Shown: piece by piece, positions 27,601 through 36,932 of the stretch
Position numbering within the stretch: position 1 is the stretch's first letter
Layout of the letters: each line of letters begins with the position of its first letter
Assembly: GCF_007097155.1 (NCBI RefSeq)
Contig: NZ_VJWA01000002.1
Coordinates: 1,054,001 to 1,118,000, forward strand
DNA: 64,000 nt
From: Glacieibacterium frigidum
GTDB taxonomy: Bacteria; Pseudomonadota; Alphaproteobacteria; Sphingomonadales; Sphingomonadaceae
Direction of reading: 5' to 3'
Program-made: the position numbers and the translations under genes
The notes under the pieces: generated by a model
Told to the model about the DNA's origin: nothing
Databases searched by the model: none
What the model saw: only the letters and a program-made list of their open reading frames with translations

Positions 27601-28266
27601 GGCGACGAGCAGTCAGGACATTTCCGCGAGATCGGCTTCGAACTCTACCAGACGATGCTGGAGGAGGCGATCGTCGAGGCCCGCATGGGTGCGCAGGGGC
27701 TCAAACCCCCGCCCGAGACCTTCTCGCCGTCGATCAACGTCGATGCGCCGATCCTGATTCCGGAGGATTATGTCCCCGATCTCAACCTGCGCATGGCGCT
27801 GTACCGCCGCATGAACGACCTCGCGGACCGTGCGCAGGTCGACGGCTTCGCGGCGGAAATGATCGACCGCTTCGGGCCGCTGCCCGAGGAAGTGTCGAAC
27901 CTCGTGCAGGTCATCGAGATCAAGCAGTTCTGCCTGAAGGCGCGAATCTCGAAGCTTGAGGCGGGTAGCAAGGGTGCGCTCGTCAGCTTCCAGAACGACC
28001 AGTTTGCCCAGCCCGAGGCGCTGCTCGACTATATCGCGCGGCTCGGCACGCGCGCGAAGCTGCGGCCCGATTCGAAGCTGTTCATCGGCGGCGACTGGGG
28101 CACGGTGCGCGCCCGGCTGAACGGCGCGCTGAGCCTCGCCAAGGCCCTGTCGCGCCTCGCCAGCGGGACCGCGCTCAAGCCCGCCGCGCCGTCGATCGCG
28201 CCCAAGGCCAAGCCGCTGCCGCCGCGTCCGTCGGTGTTCCGGTCGAAGGGCGCCGTTGGCCGCTAG
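24667..28266 (+). CDS. mfd: Transcription-repair coupling factor
   Basis: About 1199 residues. Mfd releases RNA polymerase stalled at lesions and recruits UvrA. The UvrB-homology region is at the N-terminus (FFAPELETIYLPAWDCLPYDRASPS). The RNAP-interaction domain follows (LLVHADHGIGRYEGL), then Walker A VCGDVGFGKTEVALRAAF, the DEEQ box, TATPIPRTLQMAL, and the C-terminal TRCF domain. The start is uncertain: ATG 24667 overlaps sdhE by 23 bp and lacks a clear ribosome site, and TTG 24700 is an alternative. The stop shares CTAG with the opposite gene. Confidence 0.96.
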   Translation: MLQRFRVEVRPLIDPRHVVEARRSLTLSSAPQGYLPWLMADLARAAKGRAVFVAADDASARALLDAVTFFAPELETIYLPAWDCLPYDRASPSLRVASDRLAALAALVHPSAKAQLLVTTVNAMLQRTLTPARIRDTTAIIKPGARFDRDKLSALLQANGYVRTDTVADAGEYAIRGGLLDLYPAGAADALRLDFFGDEIETLRRFDPATQRSTAQSEGFTLLPVSEVLLTEDSIRSFRKNYLDAFGATATGDPLYEAISDGRRLAGMEHWLPLFEPELATVFDYLGPDALIVRESGATKAAGQRFEAVADYYDNRKAAMTGKSGSYRPLPTTALYLDEAEWTRDLAAAHAHITAPFDVPEGTRDTIECGGTGPRDFAPERTAGTNVYEAVQAHVDALKKAKTRVVLASYSNGARERLRGLLDDHGVKKLALADSWQEALGTAAKGNVALTVVPLDHGFTLSDLAVLTEQDMLGDRLVRRRKSAKKADAFLAELAMLTPGDLLVHADHGIGRYEGLVAVDIGKAPHDCVMLYYEGGSKLYVPVENIDVLSRYGSESEGVGLDRLGGVAWAARKAKMKSRIREIAGELMATAAARALRQAEVAIPDGHAYAEFADRFPYSETEDQQRAIDDVLADLASGTPMDRLVCGDVGFGKTEVALRAAFAAALQGMQVAVVCPTTLLARQHYAGFRERFNGLPVQVRHISRLVTAADAKSARDGLADGTVDIVVGTHALLAKSIEFKRLGLVIVDEEQRFGVVHKEKLKNLKADVHVLTLTATPIPRTLQMALTGLRELSIIATPPVDRLAVRTYVMPWDPVVIREALLREHYRGGQSFFVTPKIADLADIEAFLRDQVPEVKAVTAHGQMAPSEVEERMSAFYDRKYDVLLSTTIIESGLDIPSANTLIVNRADRFGLAQLYQIRGRVGRAKIRAYAYMTTPADMQITETAEKRLHVLSTLDSLGAGFQLASHDLDIRGAGNLLGDEQSGHFREIGFELYQTMLEEAIVEARMGAQGLKPPPETFSPSINVDAPILIPEDYVPDLNLRMALYRRMNDLADRAQVDGFAAEMIDRFGPLPEEVSNLVQVIEIKQFCLKARISKLEAGSKGALVSFQNDQFAQPEALLDYIARLGTRAKLRPDSKLFIGGDWGTVRARLNGALSLAKALSRLASGTALKPAAPSIAPKAKPLPPRPSVFRSKGAVGR

Positions 28267-30029
28267 AGCCGGCTGTTCCAGTCGATCGTGAACGCCGCGA
28301 GCGCCGCCGAGTCGAGCGCGGGCGCGCACAGATAGCCCTGATAGCAGTCGCACAGCGCCGCCTTGACGCGGTCGAGGTCGGTCTCGGTCTCCACCCCCTC
28401 CGCCGTCACACGGATGCCCAGCGCGCGGGCCATGTCGACGATGCCACGCACGATGATGCGGTCGCGCGCGTTCCCCGCGAGGTCGCGCGTCAGGCGCTTG
28501 TCGAGCTTCAGGCAGTCGAGCGGCAGCGACTTGAGATACGACAGGCTCGAATAGCCCGTGCCGAAATCGTCGAGCGCGATGCGGATGCCGCTCGCCTGCG
28601 CCGCGGCCAGGGTCGTGCCTGCCGCGTCGAGGTTCTCGATCAGGTCGCTCTCGGTGATCTCCAGCGTCAGGCGGCTGCGTTCGAAGCCGCTCTCGTTCAG
28701 CGCCGCGTCGAGGTCGCGGTTGAAATCGGGGGCGGCGAGGTCGCCTGCGGTTACGTTGACCGCAAGCTTGAGGTCGGCCAGCGCGGCGGGCCACTTCGCC
28801 GCCTCGGCGATGGCACGGGCGCGGATATGGACGCCGAGCCGCGTACCGTATTCGGATGCCGCCGCGACATCGAGCAGGGTCTCGACGGGCAGCGCGCCGA
28901 ATTCAGGGTGGGTCCAGCGCACCAGCGCCTCGACCCCCGCGATCTTCCCGGTGTCGAGCGACACCTGCGGCTGGAAATGCACGTCGAGCCCGCCGTCGGC
29001 GATGGCGCGGCGCAGGTCGGCCTCCAGCGCAGCACGGTGCGCCAGCGGATCGGTGTCGAGGATGTCGGTGTTGATCTCGATCTCGCCGGGCGCCCCCGCA
29101 CGCGCCCGCGACAGCGCCGCTGCTGCCCGGCGGAACAGCGCGTCGGCGCCGTCGCCCGCCCCACCGCTGGCGATGCCGACCCGGACGCCGAGATAGACGA
29201 CGCGGCCGCCCGCGGCGAAGGGTGCCTCGCACGCCGCGACGATGCGGCTGGCGAGGCGGCCGGCGTCGGCAAGCGTCACCGGACCCGGCATGACGACGGC
29301 GAACTCCGCGCCGCCCATGCGCGACACCAGCCGCGCCCCCGCGTCGCCGCCTTCGGCGATCTCGTCCTCGGCGACGTGGCGCACCAGCCGCTCGGCGACC
29401 GCCTGCAGCAATGTGTCGGCGACGATCGCGCCATAGGCCGAATTGATCTGCCCGAAGCGCCCGACCGCGATGCGCATCACCACCGCCGCCGGCGATTCGG
29501 TGCCGTCGGCGAGCAAGGTCGCGACCCAGGCAAGCGCATGGTCGGCGGTGGCGAGCCCGGTCAGTGCGTCGCGCCGTGCGTCCGCGGGCAGCATCGAGAC
29601 GCGCCCCGCCAGCGCCTCGTCGAGCCGGTCGACCGCGCGTGCCGCCAGCCGCAGTGCATCGGCCAGTTCGGCCGCCCCGAACGGGCTGGCGAGCACGTGC
29701 GTCGCACCGGCGGCAAGTGCCGCAGCAGTCGCGCCCGCCTCGCCGCGCCCGACCAGCGCGAGCATCGCGCCGCGCCGCTCGGCGACCTGCGCCCCGATCT
29801 CGTGCGCGGCGATTGACGCGGTGGCGAGCGCGCCGCGCAGGTCGATCAGTGCGACCCGCGCCTTGGTCCGCGCGAAAGTGGCCGCGGCAGCGTCGGCACG
29901 CACGACGAGTTCGTAGGTTACGGCGTTGGCGTCGAGCTGCGCGCGCAGGTCGCGCGCGTAGCGCGGCACGACCACGAAAAGTTCGGGAATCGAAATGACT
30001 TCAGCCTGTCTGACCTCAACCAAAGTCAT
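28263..30029 (-). CDS. GGDEF/EAL protein, probable c-di-GMP phosphodiesterase
   Basis: 588 residues. Residues of about 10-135 look like a degenerate receiver domain ([19 protein letters not shown]). The GGDEF domain follows with the active-site loop mutated to MGGAEF, so diguanylate cyclase activity is unlikely. The EAL domain looks intact: [47 protein letters not shown] and AEGVET. The likely action is c-di-GMP hydrolysis, with the GGAEF domain perhaps a GTP sensor. ATG 30029 gives MTLVEVRQ; the frame is open upstream to 30116. Confidence 0.88.
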   Translation of the reverse strand: MTLVEVRQAEVISIPELFVVVPRYARDLRAQLDANAVTYELVVRADAAAATFARTKARVALIDLRGALATASIAAHEIGAQVAERRGAMLALVGRGEAGATAAALAAGATHVLASPFGAAELADALRLAARAVDRLDEALAGRVSMLPADARRDALTGLATADHALAWVATLLADGTESPAAVVMRIAVGRFGQINSAYGAIVADTLLQAVAERLVRHVAEDEIAEGGDAGARLVSRMGGAEFAVVMPGPVTLADAGRLASRIVAACEAPFAAGGRVVYLGVRVGIASGGAGDGADALFRRAAAALSRARAGAPGEIEINTDILDTDPLAHRAALEADLRRAIADGGLDVHFQPQVSLDTGKIAGVEALVRWTHPEFGALPVETLLDVAAASEYGTRLGVHIRARAIAEAAKWPAALADLKLAVNVTAGDLAAPDFNRDLDAALNESGFERSRLTLEITESDLIENLDAAGTTLAAAQASGIRIALDDFGTGYSSLSYLKSLPLDCLKLDKRLTRDLAGNARDRIIVRGIVDMARALGIRVTAEGVETETDLDRVKAALCDCYQGYLCAPALDSAALAAFTIDWNSRL

Positions 30030-30119
30030 AGACGGTCGCGCCGTACCGGGCCAGCCTTCGCAGGCGCGCGCCTGTGCACAATGGACTTTGACGCCGGGGG
30101 CAGCCATCGTCGGCACCGC

Positions 30120-31157
30120 ATGATGATCGTCCCCCCGCCCGTCCGCCTGCCCGTCGCCGGCGCCGGCATGGCCGCGCCACTCGTCGACAATTATGGACGC
30201 ACCATTAATTACTTACGTGTGTCGGTGACCGACCGATGCGACTTCCGCTGCGTTTATTGCATGTCCGAGACGATGACCTTCCTGCCGCGCAGCGAAGTGC
30301 TGAGTTTGGAAGAAATCGACACGCTTGCTACCGCCTTCGTGCGTCGCGGCACGCGCAAACTGCGGCTGACCGGCGGCGAGCCGCTGGTCCGGCGCGGCAT
30401 CATCGACCTGGTGCGCAGCCTGACACGGCATCTCGGCAACGGCCTCGACGAACTGACCCTGACGACCAACGGCTCGCAGCTGGCGCGCCACGCCGCCGAC
30501 CTGCACGCGGCCGGCGTCCGGCGGATCAACGTCAGCCTCGATACGCTGTGTCCGGACAAGTTCGCGGCCATCACCCGCTGGGGCAAGCTGGCGCCCGTGC
30601 TGGAGGGGATAGCCGCCGCGACGCGCGCGGGCCTGCACATCAAGATCAACATGGTCGCGCTGAAGGGCGTCAACGACGGCGAGATCGGCGACATGCTGGC
30701 GTGGTGTGCCGCCGCGGGCCACGACCTCGTGCTGATCGAGACGATGCCGCTGGGCGACGTCGAGGGCGACCGGCTCGACCGCTATCTGCCGCTTAAGACC
30801 GTGCGTCGCGATCTGGAGCGCCGCCTGACTTTGGTCGACCTGCCCGATTCGACCGGCGGCCCGGCGCGCTATGTCCGCATCGCCGAGACCGGGCAGCGGC
30901 TGGGCTTCATCACGCCGCTGACGCACAATTTCTGCGAGACCTGCAACCGCGTGCGGTTGACCGCGACGGGGATGCTGTACCTGTGCCTGGGGCAGGACGA
31001 CGCCGCCGACCTGCGCGCCGTGCTGCGCTCGGGCGGCGACCTCGACGCCGCGCTCGACGAGGCGATGACGCGCAAGCCCAAGGGCCACGACTTCGTCATC
31101 GACCGCCGCGCCGCGCGCCCCGCCGTGGCGCGCCACATGAGCGTCACCGGCGGATGA
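30120..31157 (+). CDS. moaA: GTP 3',8-cyclase MoaA
   Basis: About 345 residues, radical-SAM enzyme of the first step of molybdenum cofactor synthesis. The N-terminal cluster motif is CDFRCVYC (Cx3Cx2C), followed by [13 protein letters not shown] and the C-terminal cluster [18 protein letters not shown]. The protein ends in the functional GG pair (SVTGG). The start is uncertain between ATG 30120, 30123 and 30168; homologues often begin at the residues following 30168. It is coupled by ATGA to nadK. Confidence 0.95.
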   Translation: MMIVPPPVRLPVAGAGMAAPLVDNYGRTINYLRVSVTDRCDFRCVYCMSETMTFLPRSEVLSLEEIDTLATAFVRRGTRKLRLTGGEPLVRRGIIDLVRSLTRHLGNGLDELTLTTNGSQLARHAADLHAAGVRRINVSLDTLCPDKFAAITRWGKLAPVLEGIAAATRAGLHIKINMVALKGVNDGEIGDMLAWCAAAGHDLVLIETMPLGDVEGDRLDRYLPLKTVRRDLERRLTLVDLPDSTGGPARYVRIAETGQRLGFITPLTHNFCETCNRVRLTATGMLYLCLGQDDAADLRAVLRSGGDLDAALDEAMTRKPKGHDFVIDRRAARPAVARHMSVTGG

Positions 31158-31918
31158 AGCTCGCTTTGCTCGCCTCGCCGACGCCGCCGGCCGAAGCCGC
31201 CGCGGCCGAGCTCCGCGCGGCGTACGAGTGGGGCCCGATCGCCGATGCCGAGGTGGTGGTGGCCTTGGGCGGGGACGGCTTCCTGCTCCAGGTCCTCCAC
31301 GCCGCGCTCGACGCGAAAGCGCCCAAGCCGATGTTCGGCATGAACCTCGGCACGGTCGGCTTCATGATGAACGAATACAGCGCCGAGGGGCTGGTCGAGC
31401 GGGTCCGCGCCGCCAAGGCGTTCAAGCTCAACCCCCTGCTGATGACCGCGACGACCGTGTCGGGCGAAGTCGTGCGCTCGCCTGCAATCAACGAGGTGTC
31501 GCTGCTGCGCGAAACCCGCCAGGCCGCCAAGATCGAGATCAGCATCGACGGGCGCGTCCGCATGGCCGAGCTGGCGTGCGACGGCGTGCTGGTCGCGACG
31601 CCTGCGGGCTCGACCGCGTACAACCTGTCGGCGAACGGCCCGATCCTGCCGCTGCAGAGCGACCTGCTGGCGCTGACGCCGATCAGCCCGTTCAGGCCGC
31701 GGCGCTGGCGAGGCGCGCTGCTGCCCCAGGCGTCGATGATCGAGTTCCGCGTACTGGAGGCCGCCAAGCGCCCGGTGAGCGCGGTCGCCGACCAGCTGGA
31801 GGTGCGCGACGTCGCGCATGTCGCGGTGACCAGCGACAAGTCGGTGGTGCTCGACCTGTTGTTCGACCCCGACTACGCCCTCGACGACCGGATCGTCATG
31901 GAACAGTTCCTAAGCTGA
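31154..31918 (+). CDS. nadK: NAD kinase
   Basis: 254 residues. The catalytic GGDG motif is in [16 protein letters not shown], followed by [15 protein letters not shown], the ATP-site [28 protein letters not shown] and the C-terminal [11 protein letters not shown]. It makes NADP from NAD. ATG 31154 overlaps the moaA stop. It is the last gene before tRNA-Asn. Confidence 0.96.
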   Translation: MKLALLASPTPPAEAAAAELRAAYEWGPIADAEVVVALGGDGFLLQVLHAALDAKAPKPMFGMNLGTVGFMMNEYSAEGLVERVRAAKAFKLNPLLMTATTVSGEVVRSPAINEVSLLRETRQAAKIEISIDGRVRMAELACDGVLVATPAGSTAYNLSANGPILPLQSDLLALTPISPFRPRRWRGALLPQASMIEFRVLEAAKRPVSAVADQLEVRDVAHVAVTSDKSVVLDLLFDPDYALDDRIVMEQFLS

Positions 31919-31926
31919 GTTAGGGG

Positions 31927-31955
31927 TTGGCGATGCGGCAAGGGGTTGCTATAGC
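31927..31955 (+). promoter_or_regulatory. Probable promoter of tRNA-Asn
   Basis: TTGGCG (31927-31932) and TATAGC (31950-31955) with 17-bp spacing end 17 bp before the mature tRNA 5' end. This fits a sigma70-type promoter with a short leader. Confidence 0.55.
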
Positions 31956-31972
31956 CCCGCCCCTGCTGCTGT

Positions 31973-32047
31973 TCCTCGGTAGCTCAGCGGTAGAGCATTC
32001 GACTGTTAATCGAATGGTCGTAGGTTCGAATCCTACCCGGGGAGCCA
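31973..32047 (+). tRNA. tRNA-Asn (GTT)
   Basis: 75 nt including encoded CCA. The acceptor TCCTCGG pairs with CCGGGGA (one G-T), the D arm is GCTCAGCGGTAGAGC, the anticodon GTT is at 32005-32007 in ACTGTTAAT, and the T arm is GTAGGTTCGAATCCTAC. Confidence 0.97.
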
Positions 32048-32103
32048 TTTTCCAGCATGATTGCCGGCGAGCGCGATTTCGCGCCGCACCGATCAATCGA
32101 CAT

Positions 32104-32190
32104 TGGTGCCCGCGGCCGGAATCGAACCGGCATATCCGTGAGGATGAGGGATTTTAAGTCCCTTGCGTCTACCGGTTCCGCCACGCGGGC
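32104..32190 (-). tRNA. tRNA-Leu (TAA)
   Basis: 87 nt including encoded CCA on the minus strand. The acceptor GCCCGCG pairs with CGCGGGC, the anticodon TAA lies in GGGACTTAAAATCCC, a long variable arm is present (class II tRNA), and the T arm is GCCGGTTCGATTCCGGC. The 5' end lies only 12 bp after the ihfB stop codon. Confidence 0.97.
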
Positions 32191-32202
32191 ACGGGTCAGC
32201 CT

Positions 32203-32484
32203 TTAGCCGACGTTGAGGCGCTCGCGTAAGTCCTTGCCGGGTTTGAAATAGGGGACGCGCTTGGCGTCGACCGCGACCGCGGTGCCGGTGCGTGGGTTGC
32301 GTCCGGTACGGGCCTCACGCGCGCGGGTCGAGAAGGCCCCGAAGCCGCGCAGTTCGACGCGCCGTCCGGAGGCGAGCGCCGTGACGATCTCGTCGAAGAT
32401 CGTGCCGACGATGCGTTCGACGTCGCGTTGCGTCAGGTGGGGGTTCGCGGCACCGACCGCCTGCACCAATTCCGACCTGATCAT
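32203..32484 (-). CDS. ihfB: Integration host factor beta subunit
   Basis: 93 residues of the HU/IHF DNA-bending family. It begins [33 protein letters not shown], followed by the beta-arm region [35 protein letters not shown] (given in part) and VPYFKPGK. The IhfB assignment rests on the sequence and on its position downstream of rpsA in the cmk-rpsA-ihfB order. ATG 32484 has AAGGA six bases upstream. Confidence 0.94.
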   Translation of the reverse strand: MIRSELVQAVGAANPHLTQRDVERIVGTIFDEIVTALASGRRVELRGFGAFSTRAREARTGRNPRTGTAVAVDAKRVPYFKPGKDLRERLNVG

Positions 32485-32580
32485 CCACAGTCCTTCCGCG
32501 CCAACTTGCCGCACGGTATTTTCTTACGAGTGCGTAACGAGACGTCAAGCATCCCAGGTTAGTGTATCGTATTTAGCCCC

Positions 32581-32613
32581 GAAACGAAACACCCCGCCAG
32601 TCACGGCGGGGTG
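32581..32613 (-). terminator. Intrinsic terminator downstream of rpsA
   Basis: Perfect 9-bp stem CACCCCGCC / GGCGGGGTG (32590-32598, 32605-32613) with a 6-nt loop. On the minus strand it is followed by TTTCGTTTCG. It lies 27 bp after the rpsA stop. Confidence 0.75.
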
Positions 32614-32639
32614 CATAACGTCATGGTCGGTTTGGCGCC

Positions 32640-34379
32640 TTAACCCTTATCAGTATCGTCGCCGGCCTTGGCGCGGTTGAGCGCCGCACCCAGGATGTCG
32701 CCGAGCGAAGCGCCCGAGTCGGACGACCCGTACTGCGCCACGGCCTGCTTCTCCTCGGTGATCTGCATCGCCTTGATGCTGAGCGTCGGCTTCTTGTTCT
32801 TCTCGAAGCCGATGACCATCGCGTCGACCTTCTGGCCGACCTGGAAACGCTCGGCGCGCTGCTCGTCACGGTCGCGCGACAGGTCGCCGCGCTTGATGAA
32901 CGCCAGCGGGCCGTCCTCGCCGACCTGGACCTCGATGCCGCCGTCGCGGGCCTCGATAACCGTCGCGGTGACGATCTGGTTCTTGCGATAGTCGCTGCCG
33001 CCCGCGGCCGTGGTGCCGCCGGTCGCGCCGCCCTGGACCTTGGTCTCGTCGAGCTGCTTGATGCCGAGGCTGATGCGCTCCTTCTCGACGTCGATCTCGA
33101 GGACGACGGCGCGGACGCGCTCGCCCTTGTGATGCGACGCGAGCGCCTGCTCGCCGGTCAGGCCCCAGGCGATGTCCGACATGTGGACCATGCCGTCGAC
33201 GTCGCCCTCGAGGCCGACGAACAGACCGAACTCGGTGGTGTTCTTGACCTCGCCCTCGACGATCGTGCCGACCGGGTTCTGCTCGGCGAAGACCTCCCAC
33301 GGGTTACGCTGCGCCTGCTTGAGGCCCAGCGAAATGCGGCGCTTGTCCTCGTCGACCTCGAGGACGATGACCTCGACCTCCTGACTGGTGCTGACGATCT
33401 TGCCCGGGTGGACGTTCTTCTTGACCCACGACATCTCGCTGACGTGGACGAGGCCCTCGATGCCCGCCTCCAGCTCGACGAACGCACCATATTCGGTGAT
33501 GTTCGTCACGCGGCCCTTGTGCTTCGAATCGACGGCGTAGCGCGTCGCGGCGGTCGTCCAGGGATCGGCCTCGAGCTGCTTCATGCCCAGGCTGATGCGC
33601 TGCGTCTCGCGGTTGATGCGGACGATCTGCACGCGCAGCACGTCGCCGATGTTGAGGACCTCACTCGGATGGCCGACGCGCTTGTAGCTCATGTCGGTGA
33701 CGTGGAGCAGGCCGTCGATGCCGCCGAGATCCACGAACGCGCCGTAGTCGGTGATGTTCTTGACGGTACCGTCGACGATCTGGCCCTCGGCGAGGCTCTG
33801 GATCAGGCCGGTGCGCTGCTCGGCGCGGCTCTCCTCGAGGATCGAGCGGCGCGACACGACGATGTTGCCGCGCTTGCGGTCCATTTTCAGGATCACGAAG
33901 GGCTGCGGAAGGTTCATCAGCGGGGTGACATCGCGCACCGGGCGGATGTCGACCTGCGAGCCGGGCAGGAAGGCCACGGCGCCGCTGAGGTCGACGGTGA
34001 AGCCGCCCTTGACGCGGCCGAAGATGACGCCCTCGACGCGCTCGCCGGCGGCGTACTGCGTCTCGAGCGTATCCCACGCGGCTTCGCGGCGGGCTCGGTC
34101 GCGCGACAGCATCGCCTCGCCCATCGAATTCTCGACGCGGTCGACGAACACCTCGACCTCGTCACCGACGCTGATTTCGGCCTTCACGCCGGGGGCTGCG
34201 AACTCGCGCAGCGGCACGCGGCCCTCGCTCTTCAAACCGACGTCGATGACTGCGAGATCGTTCTCGATCGCGGTGACGCGACCCTTGACGACGCGTCCCT
34301 CGAAGCTCTGGTTCTTGCCCAGCGAGCTCTCGAGCATCGCGGCGAAATCATCACGCGTCGGTTGTGCGGCAGAAGCCAT
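32640..34379 (-). CDS. rpsA: 30S ribosomal protein S1
   Basis: 579 residues with six S1 (OB-fold) RNA-binding domains. Repeats such as GRVKGGFTVDLSGAVAFLPGSQ, NITDYGAFVDLGGIDGLLHVTDMSYKRV, NITEYGAFVELEAGIEGLVHVSEMSW and NTTEFGLFVGLEGDVDGMVHMSDIAW are evident. S1 binds mRNA leaders during initiation. The C-terminal tail ends in RAKAGDDTDKG. It lies between cmk and ihfB, the standard proteobacterial operon. Confidence 0.98.
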   Translation of the reverse strand: MASAAQPTRDDFAAMLESSLGKNQSFEGRVVKGRVTAIENDLAVIDVGLKSEGRVPLREFAAPGVKAEISVGDEVEVFVDRVENSMGEAMLSRDRARREAAWDTLETQYAAGERVEGVIFGRVKGGFTVDLSGAVAFLPGSQVDIRPVRDVTPLMNLPQPFVILKMDRKRGNIVVSRRSILEESRAEQRTGLIQSLAEGQIVDGTVKNITDYGAFVDLGGIDGLLHVTDMSYKRVGHPSEVLNIGDVLRVQIVRINRETQRISLGMKQLEADPWTTAATRYAVDSKHKGRVTNITEYGAFVELEAGIEGLVHVSEMSWVKKNVHPGKIVSTSQEVEVIVLEVDEDKRRISLGLKQAQRNPWEVFAEQNPVGTIVEGEVKNTTEFGLFVGLEGDVDGMVHMSDIAWGLTGEQALASHHKGERVRAVVLEIDVEKERISLGIKQLDETKVQGGATGGTTAAGGSDYRKNQIVTATVIEARDGGIEVQVGEDGPLAFIKRGDLSRDRDEQRAERFQVGQKVDAMVIGFEKNKKPTLSIKAMQITEEKQAVAQYGSSDSGASLGDILGAALNRAKAGDDTDKG

Positions 34380-34478
34380 AAAGTCGTACGTCCCATATTC
34401 GCGAGCCGCACCATGCGACCCGTTCCACGCCGTTCGCGCCGCACCATGCGAGCGCGCCCAATGTCCAACGATTGAGGT

Positions 34479-35126
34479 TTAGCGGTTCCGCAGCGTCGCC
34501 GCTGCCACCAGCGCGATCGCCCGTTGAACGGCGGCGTCTATAGCCAGTTCGGTGGTATCGAGCAAGGCAGCATCGTCGGCACGGTGGAGCGGCGCCGCCG
34601 CGCGGTTCGAGTCACGGGCATCGCGCGCGGCGATGTCGGCCAGCACGCTGAGCAGGTCGCGGGTGTCGCCGGCACGTGCAAGCTCGGCATGGCGGCGGCG
34701 GGCGCGCTCCTCGGGGCTGGCGGTGACGAACAGCTTGGCGTGCGCGTGCGGCGCAATGACGGTACCGATGTCGCGCCCGTCGAGGACCGCGCCGCCGGGC
34801 TGCGCCGCGAACGCGCGCTGGCGGTCCAGGAGCACAGCGCGGACGCCGGGGTGGGCCGAGACGATCGAGGCGCTTTCGGCGTTCGCGCTGCTCATCAGGT
34901 CGGGCTCGTCGAGCAGGGCCGGGTCGAGGGCCTGGGCATGGCGCTCGGCGACCGCCGGATCGGCGGGGTCGCCGCCGGCGCGGCGGACCGAAAGGCCGAC
35001 GGCGCGGTACAGCTTGCCGGTGTCGAGGTGGGGCAGGCCGTATTCGCGGGCGAGCGCGCGGGCGATGGTGCCCTTGCCGCTGGCGGCGGGGCCGTCGACG
35101 GCGATGATCAGGGGGGTGTGGTGCAT
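34479..35126 (-). CDS. cmk: Cytidylate kinase
   Basis: 215 residues. P-loop IIAVDGPAASGKGTIARAL, then LDTGKLYRAVGL, VLDGRDIGTVIAPHAHAKLFVTAS and RARRRHAEL. Cmk phosphorylates CMP and dCMP. It is first in the cmk-rpsA-ihfB group on the minus strand, about 100 bp upstream of rpsA; the gap presumably carries the rpsA leader. Confidence 0.97.
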   Translation of the reverse strand: MHHTPLIIAVDGPAASGKGTIARALAREYGLPHLDTGKLYRAVGLSVRRAGGDPADPAVAERHAQALDPALLDEPDLMSSANAESASIVSAHPGVRAVLLDRQRAFAAQPGGAVLDGRDIGTVIAPHAHAKLFVTASPEERARRRHAELARAGDTRDLLSVLADIAARDARDSNRAAAPLHRADDAALLDTTELAIDAAVQRAIALVAAATLRNR

Positions 35127-35154
35127 CGCGCACCCCTTATGCGGCGAGGCGGGG

Positions 35155-36255
35155 TCAGGCCACCCCCGCGCGCGCCAAGGCCGGCGCGCTGACCCGCGTC
35201 CACGCCGCGGCGCGCGCCATCGACGACGGGGCGAGGGTCAGGCCCGCGAGCAGCACGGCGCGACCGGCGCGCGACCAGCCGAAGCGCTGCAGCCAGGTCG
35301 CGCGCCCGATCTGCGCAGCGATGTCGGCGCGTAAGCGCCGGTGGTAGGCGGCGGCATCCGCCCCTTCCAGCACGGCGCGCGCCGCGACCGCCGCGCTGTG
35401 CAGCGCGATCGACATGCCGTCGCCCGAGAAGGACGGGATAACCCCCGCCTGGTCGCCGAGGCGGTAGGCGCCGTCGTCGCCGCGATGGACGAAGCCATAG
35501 GGCACGCCCGAGATCGTCAGCGGCCGGTCGAGCATCGGCTGCGCGTCCCCGAGCCGCGCGCGCAGGTGCGGCTCGCGCAGCAGTTCGGCGAACAGCGTCG
35601 GCCAGTCGCCCGCGGCGGCATAGCGCTCACGCGATACGAGCAGGCACAGGTTGGCGATGCCGCCCTCGACGAGCTGAAGGCCAGCATAGCCGCCATCGAA
35701 GAGCGCGACGTCGATGTGCTGCTGAAGCGCCGTCGTAGTGCGCGCCGACACGCGGAAATATTGCTTGAAGCCGATCAGCCCGTCGATCGTGCCGCGCGTA
35801 TCGCGCTTCACGCCCCGGACGTCGTGCTTGCCGGTGGCGAGCAGCAAGCGGCCGGCATCGATCGCGCCCGCGCTGGTTTCGAGTGCCGTGCCGTCGATCT
35901 GCCGCACGGCGACCCCGCGCTCGGCCTTCGCGCCCGCGGCGACCGCATGGTCGAGCAGCGCCTCGTCGAGGATGCGGCGGCTGACACCCACCCCCCGGAA
36001 CGGCAGGCGGGTCTCGATGCGACGCGTGCCCGCGACCAGCCGCAGCCGGTCGATCGGCGCCCCACCCAGCCGCGGAAGATCGAAGCCGATCGCCGCCAAA
36101 TGGGCCTGCGCCTCGGTCGACAGGAATTCGCCGCAGATCTTGTCGTGCGCACCCGACGAGCGTTCGAGCAGCAGCGGGCGCTCGCCCCCCTGCGCCAGCC
36201 GCGCCGCCGCCGCGGCTCCTGCCAGCCCGCCGCCGACGATGATGGTGCCGCTCAC
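35155..36255 (-). CDS. FAD-dependent oxidoreductase of a type III PKS cluster
   Basis: 366 residues. The N-terminal Rossmann motif GTIIVGGGLAGAAAAARLAQ binds FAD, ICGEFLSTEAQ is the CGEFLS motif of the geranylgeranyl-reductase/hydroxylase-like flavoproteins, and YRLGDQAGVIPSFSGDGMSIAL is the second FAD (GD) motif. It probably hydroxylates or oxidises the product of the neighbouring polyketide synthase. The GTG start overlaps the methyltransferase stop (GTGA). It is the third gene of the operon. Confidence 0.85.
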   Translation of the reverse strand: MSGTIIVGGGLAGAAAAARLAQGGERPLLLERSSGAHDKICGEFLSTEAQAHLAAIGFDLPRLGGAPIDRLRLVAGTRRIETRLPFRGVGVSRRILDEALLDHAVAAGAKAERGVAVRQIDGTALETSAGAIDAGRLLLATGKHDVRGVKRDTRGTIDGLIGFKQYFRVSARTTTALQQHIDVALFDGGYAGLQLVEGGIANLCLLVSRERYAAAGDWPTLFAELLREPHLRARLGDAQPMLDRPLTISGVPYGFVHRGDDGAYRLGDQAGVIPSFSGDGMSIALHSAAVAARAVLEGADAAAYHRRLRADIAAQIGRATWLQRFGWSRAGRAVLLAGLTLAPSSMARAAAWTRVSAPALARAGVA

Positions 36256-36932
36256 TTGCGCCGCCCGACGCACAGGCGGAACGGCAGATGCCAGCGGATC
36301 GTGACGACGTCCTTGGCGACGCCCGCCGCGCTGAGCAGCCGCTCCCAGTCCGCGCGGCGGAAAGCGCGCGTCACCGACACCGCGCCGTCGTGGCGCACGA
36401 AATCGTGCCAGCGCGCCGCCCAGGCCAGCGCCGAGAACCCCCGCCACGCGATCCAGTGGCGGTGCAGGTCGTTGACGAACCAGCCCTTGACCGACGACGC
36501 CTCCATCCAGCGCAGGAACTCGATCACGCCCGCATCGTCCATGTGGTGCGCGGTCAGCGAGCTGATGATGAAATCGAATCGCTCGGTCAGCGCGAAGGCG
36601 TCGCCGGTGCGGTAATCGATACCCCCGCCCGGCGTCGCGGCAGTCGCGGCGGGCTTGCTGCGCGGGTTGATGTCGATCCCCGTCAGCCGCGCCCGCTCGC
36701 CGAACCGCGCGTGAATCGCGCGCAGCATGTCGCCGTCCCCGAAGCCGACGTCGAGAACACTGAACGGCCGCCCGTCGGCGGTCGCCCGCGCCAGCCAGTC
36801 GAGCGTCGGCGGCCGCGCCCGCGTTACCGTGTTGACCCGCGCGAGATCGTGCATGACCGCCGCGAAGGTCGCGGGATCGACGTCGTCGGCGTCCATCCAC
36901 TCGGGCGTGGCGGCGCGCGCCGCCAGGGTCAC
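36252..36932 (-). CDS. Class I SAM-dependent methyltransferase of a type III PKS cluster
   Basis: 226 residues. SAM motif I is SVLDVGFGDGDMLRAI, then LTGIDINPRS, FDFIISSLTAHHMDD and SVKGWFVNDLHRH, the usual features of the small-molecule class I fold. It likely O- or C-methylates the polyketide product. The GTG at 36932 overlaps the stop of the PKS gene; an in-frame ATG at 36896 is a less likely start. It is coupled on both sides, so the operon makes one pathway. Confidence 0.85.
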   Translation of the reverse strand: MTLAARAATPEWMDADDVDPATFAAVMHDLARVNTVTRARPPTLDWLARATADGRPFSVLDVGFGDGDMLRAIHARFGERARLTGIDINPRSKPAATAATPGGGIDYRTGDAFALTERFDFIISSLTAHHMDDAGVIEFLRWMEASSVKGWFVNDLHRHWIAWRGFSALAWAARWHDFVRHDGAVSVTRAFRRADWERLLSAAGVAKDVVTIRWHLPFRLCVGRRK

